6,583 bases of DNA. Source: an uncultured Acidimicrobiaceae bacterium. Its GTDB lineage: Bacteria; Actinomycetota; Acidimicrobiia; Acidimicrobiales; MedAcidi-G1. The notes under the pieces were generated by a model. The model saw only the letters and a program-made list of their open reading frames with translations, did no database searches and had not been told where the DNA came from. A program made the translations under genes and the position numbers. This document shows, piece after piece, positions 6,481-6,583 of the stretch. Positions within the stretch are counted from its first letter, which is position 1. Every line of letters begins with the position of its first letter. The DNA lies in the NCBI GenBank assembly GCA_913054115.1, contig CAJXIS010000127.1, positions 1 to 6,583 on the forward strand, in the 5' to 3' direction.

Positions 6481-6486
6481 ACGGTA
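6481..6486 (-). promoter_or_regulatory. Candidate -10 box for fabH
   Basis: TACCGT on the minus strand matches TANNNT. A start about 7 bases on would give a leader of roughly 45 bases containing the palindrome and the GGAG site. It overlaps the alternative GTG start (6480-6482), making that start less likely. No convincing -35 is visible. Confidence 0.3.
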
Positions 6487-6516
6487 CCGGGCGGGAGCGG
6501 TCACTGGGGCCGGGGT

Positions 6517-6522
6517 TAGGGT
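6517..6522 (+). promoter_or_regulatory. Candidate -10 box or Shine-Dalgarno for the divergent gene
   Basis: TAGGGT fits TANNNT and lies 9 bases before ATG 6532, slightly longer than the usual leaderless spacing. The contained AGGG could instead act as a ribosome-binding site at about 10 bases. The two readings cannot be separated from sequence. Confidence 0.25.
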
Positions 6523-6531
6523 CGCCGGGTC

Positions 6532-6583
6532 ATGGCCACGGATCATCAGGAAGCAGCGCTCGACGACGGGTTCGACGACCACG
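6532..6583 (+). CDS. Start of an unidentified gene, 3' partial
   Basis: Seventeen codons from ATG 6532 run to the window edge: an acidic N-terminus beginning MATDHQEAALDDGFDDH. An in-frame TAG at 6517-6519, with no other start codon between, makes this ATG the first possible start. The reading is supported by the TAGGGT motif upstream and by its placement divergent to the fabH-like gene, leaving a 103-base shared intergenic region. The fragment is too short to recognise a family. An acidic, disordered-looking N-terminus says little about function. It may be an artefact, but the layout favours a real gene. Confidence 0.45.
   Translation, partial: MATDHQEAALDDGFDDH

Noticed and set aside
6429..6482. 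GTG 6482 as the start of the fabH-like gene
   Set aside because: There is no ribosome-binding site, and the 18 added residues do not fit the KAS III N-terminus. The segment contains a palindrome and a -10-like box, while ATG 6428 has GGAG at 9 bases.
1..6583. Mobile element, CRISPR, toxin-antitoxin, defence island or RNA gene
   Set aside because: I saw no transposase or integrase motifs, no terminal or regularly spaced repeats, no small paired ORFs with supporting signals and no tRNA-like fold. Base composition is even across the window.

Overview
The window is GC-rich throughout (roughly 70% by eye) and densely coding, with GTG starts, GC-ending codons and several starts that follow a TANNNT box by 6-7 bases with no Shine-Dalgarno sequence. 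This fits a high-GC actinobacterium. An acidimicrobial-type marine or soil lineage is possible, but that is inferred from style only; no rRNA or other marker is present.

Layout from left to right: (1) the 3' part of a short-chain dehydrogenase on the + strand (to 698), missing its N-terminal cofactor glycine motif. (2) A minus-strand three-gene cluster that converges on it and reads right to left: SurE-type nucleotidase (3472-2651), an FAD-dependent amine-oxidase/phytoene-desaturase-like oxidoreductase (2573 or 2621 to 1302), and a gamma-glutamylcyclotransferase-fold protein (1305-724). The last two overlap by four bases. (3) A minus-strand ABC-F ATPase (5443-3533). (4) A minus-strand beta-ketoacyl-ACP synthase III (6428-5493). 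(5) The first 17 codons of a divergent + strand gene (from 6532). No stretch over about 105 bases lacks a gene.

Regulatory signals: TANNNT boxes lie 7 bases before surE and 6 bases before the ABC-F gene, both consistent with leaderless transcripts. A 17-bp palindrome lies in the presumed 5' leader of the synthase III gene. GC-rich hairpins lie between the synthase III and ABC-F genes, between ABC-F and surE, and between the convergent SDR and cyclotransferase-like genes. None has a U-tract, so their role as terminators is uncertain.

Functionally these look like chromosomal housekeeping genes: fatty-acid initiation, ribosome-associated ABC-F, nucleotide phosphatase and redox enzymes. There are no mobile elements, CRISPR, tRNA or rRNA. 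I found no convincing new multi-gene system. The most interesting points are the unusual surE / FAD oxidoreductase / cyclotransferase-fold operon, the compact palindromic regulatory sites, and the apparent leaderless promoters.
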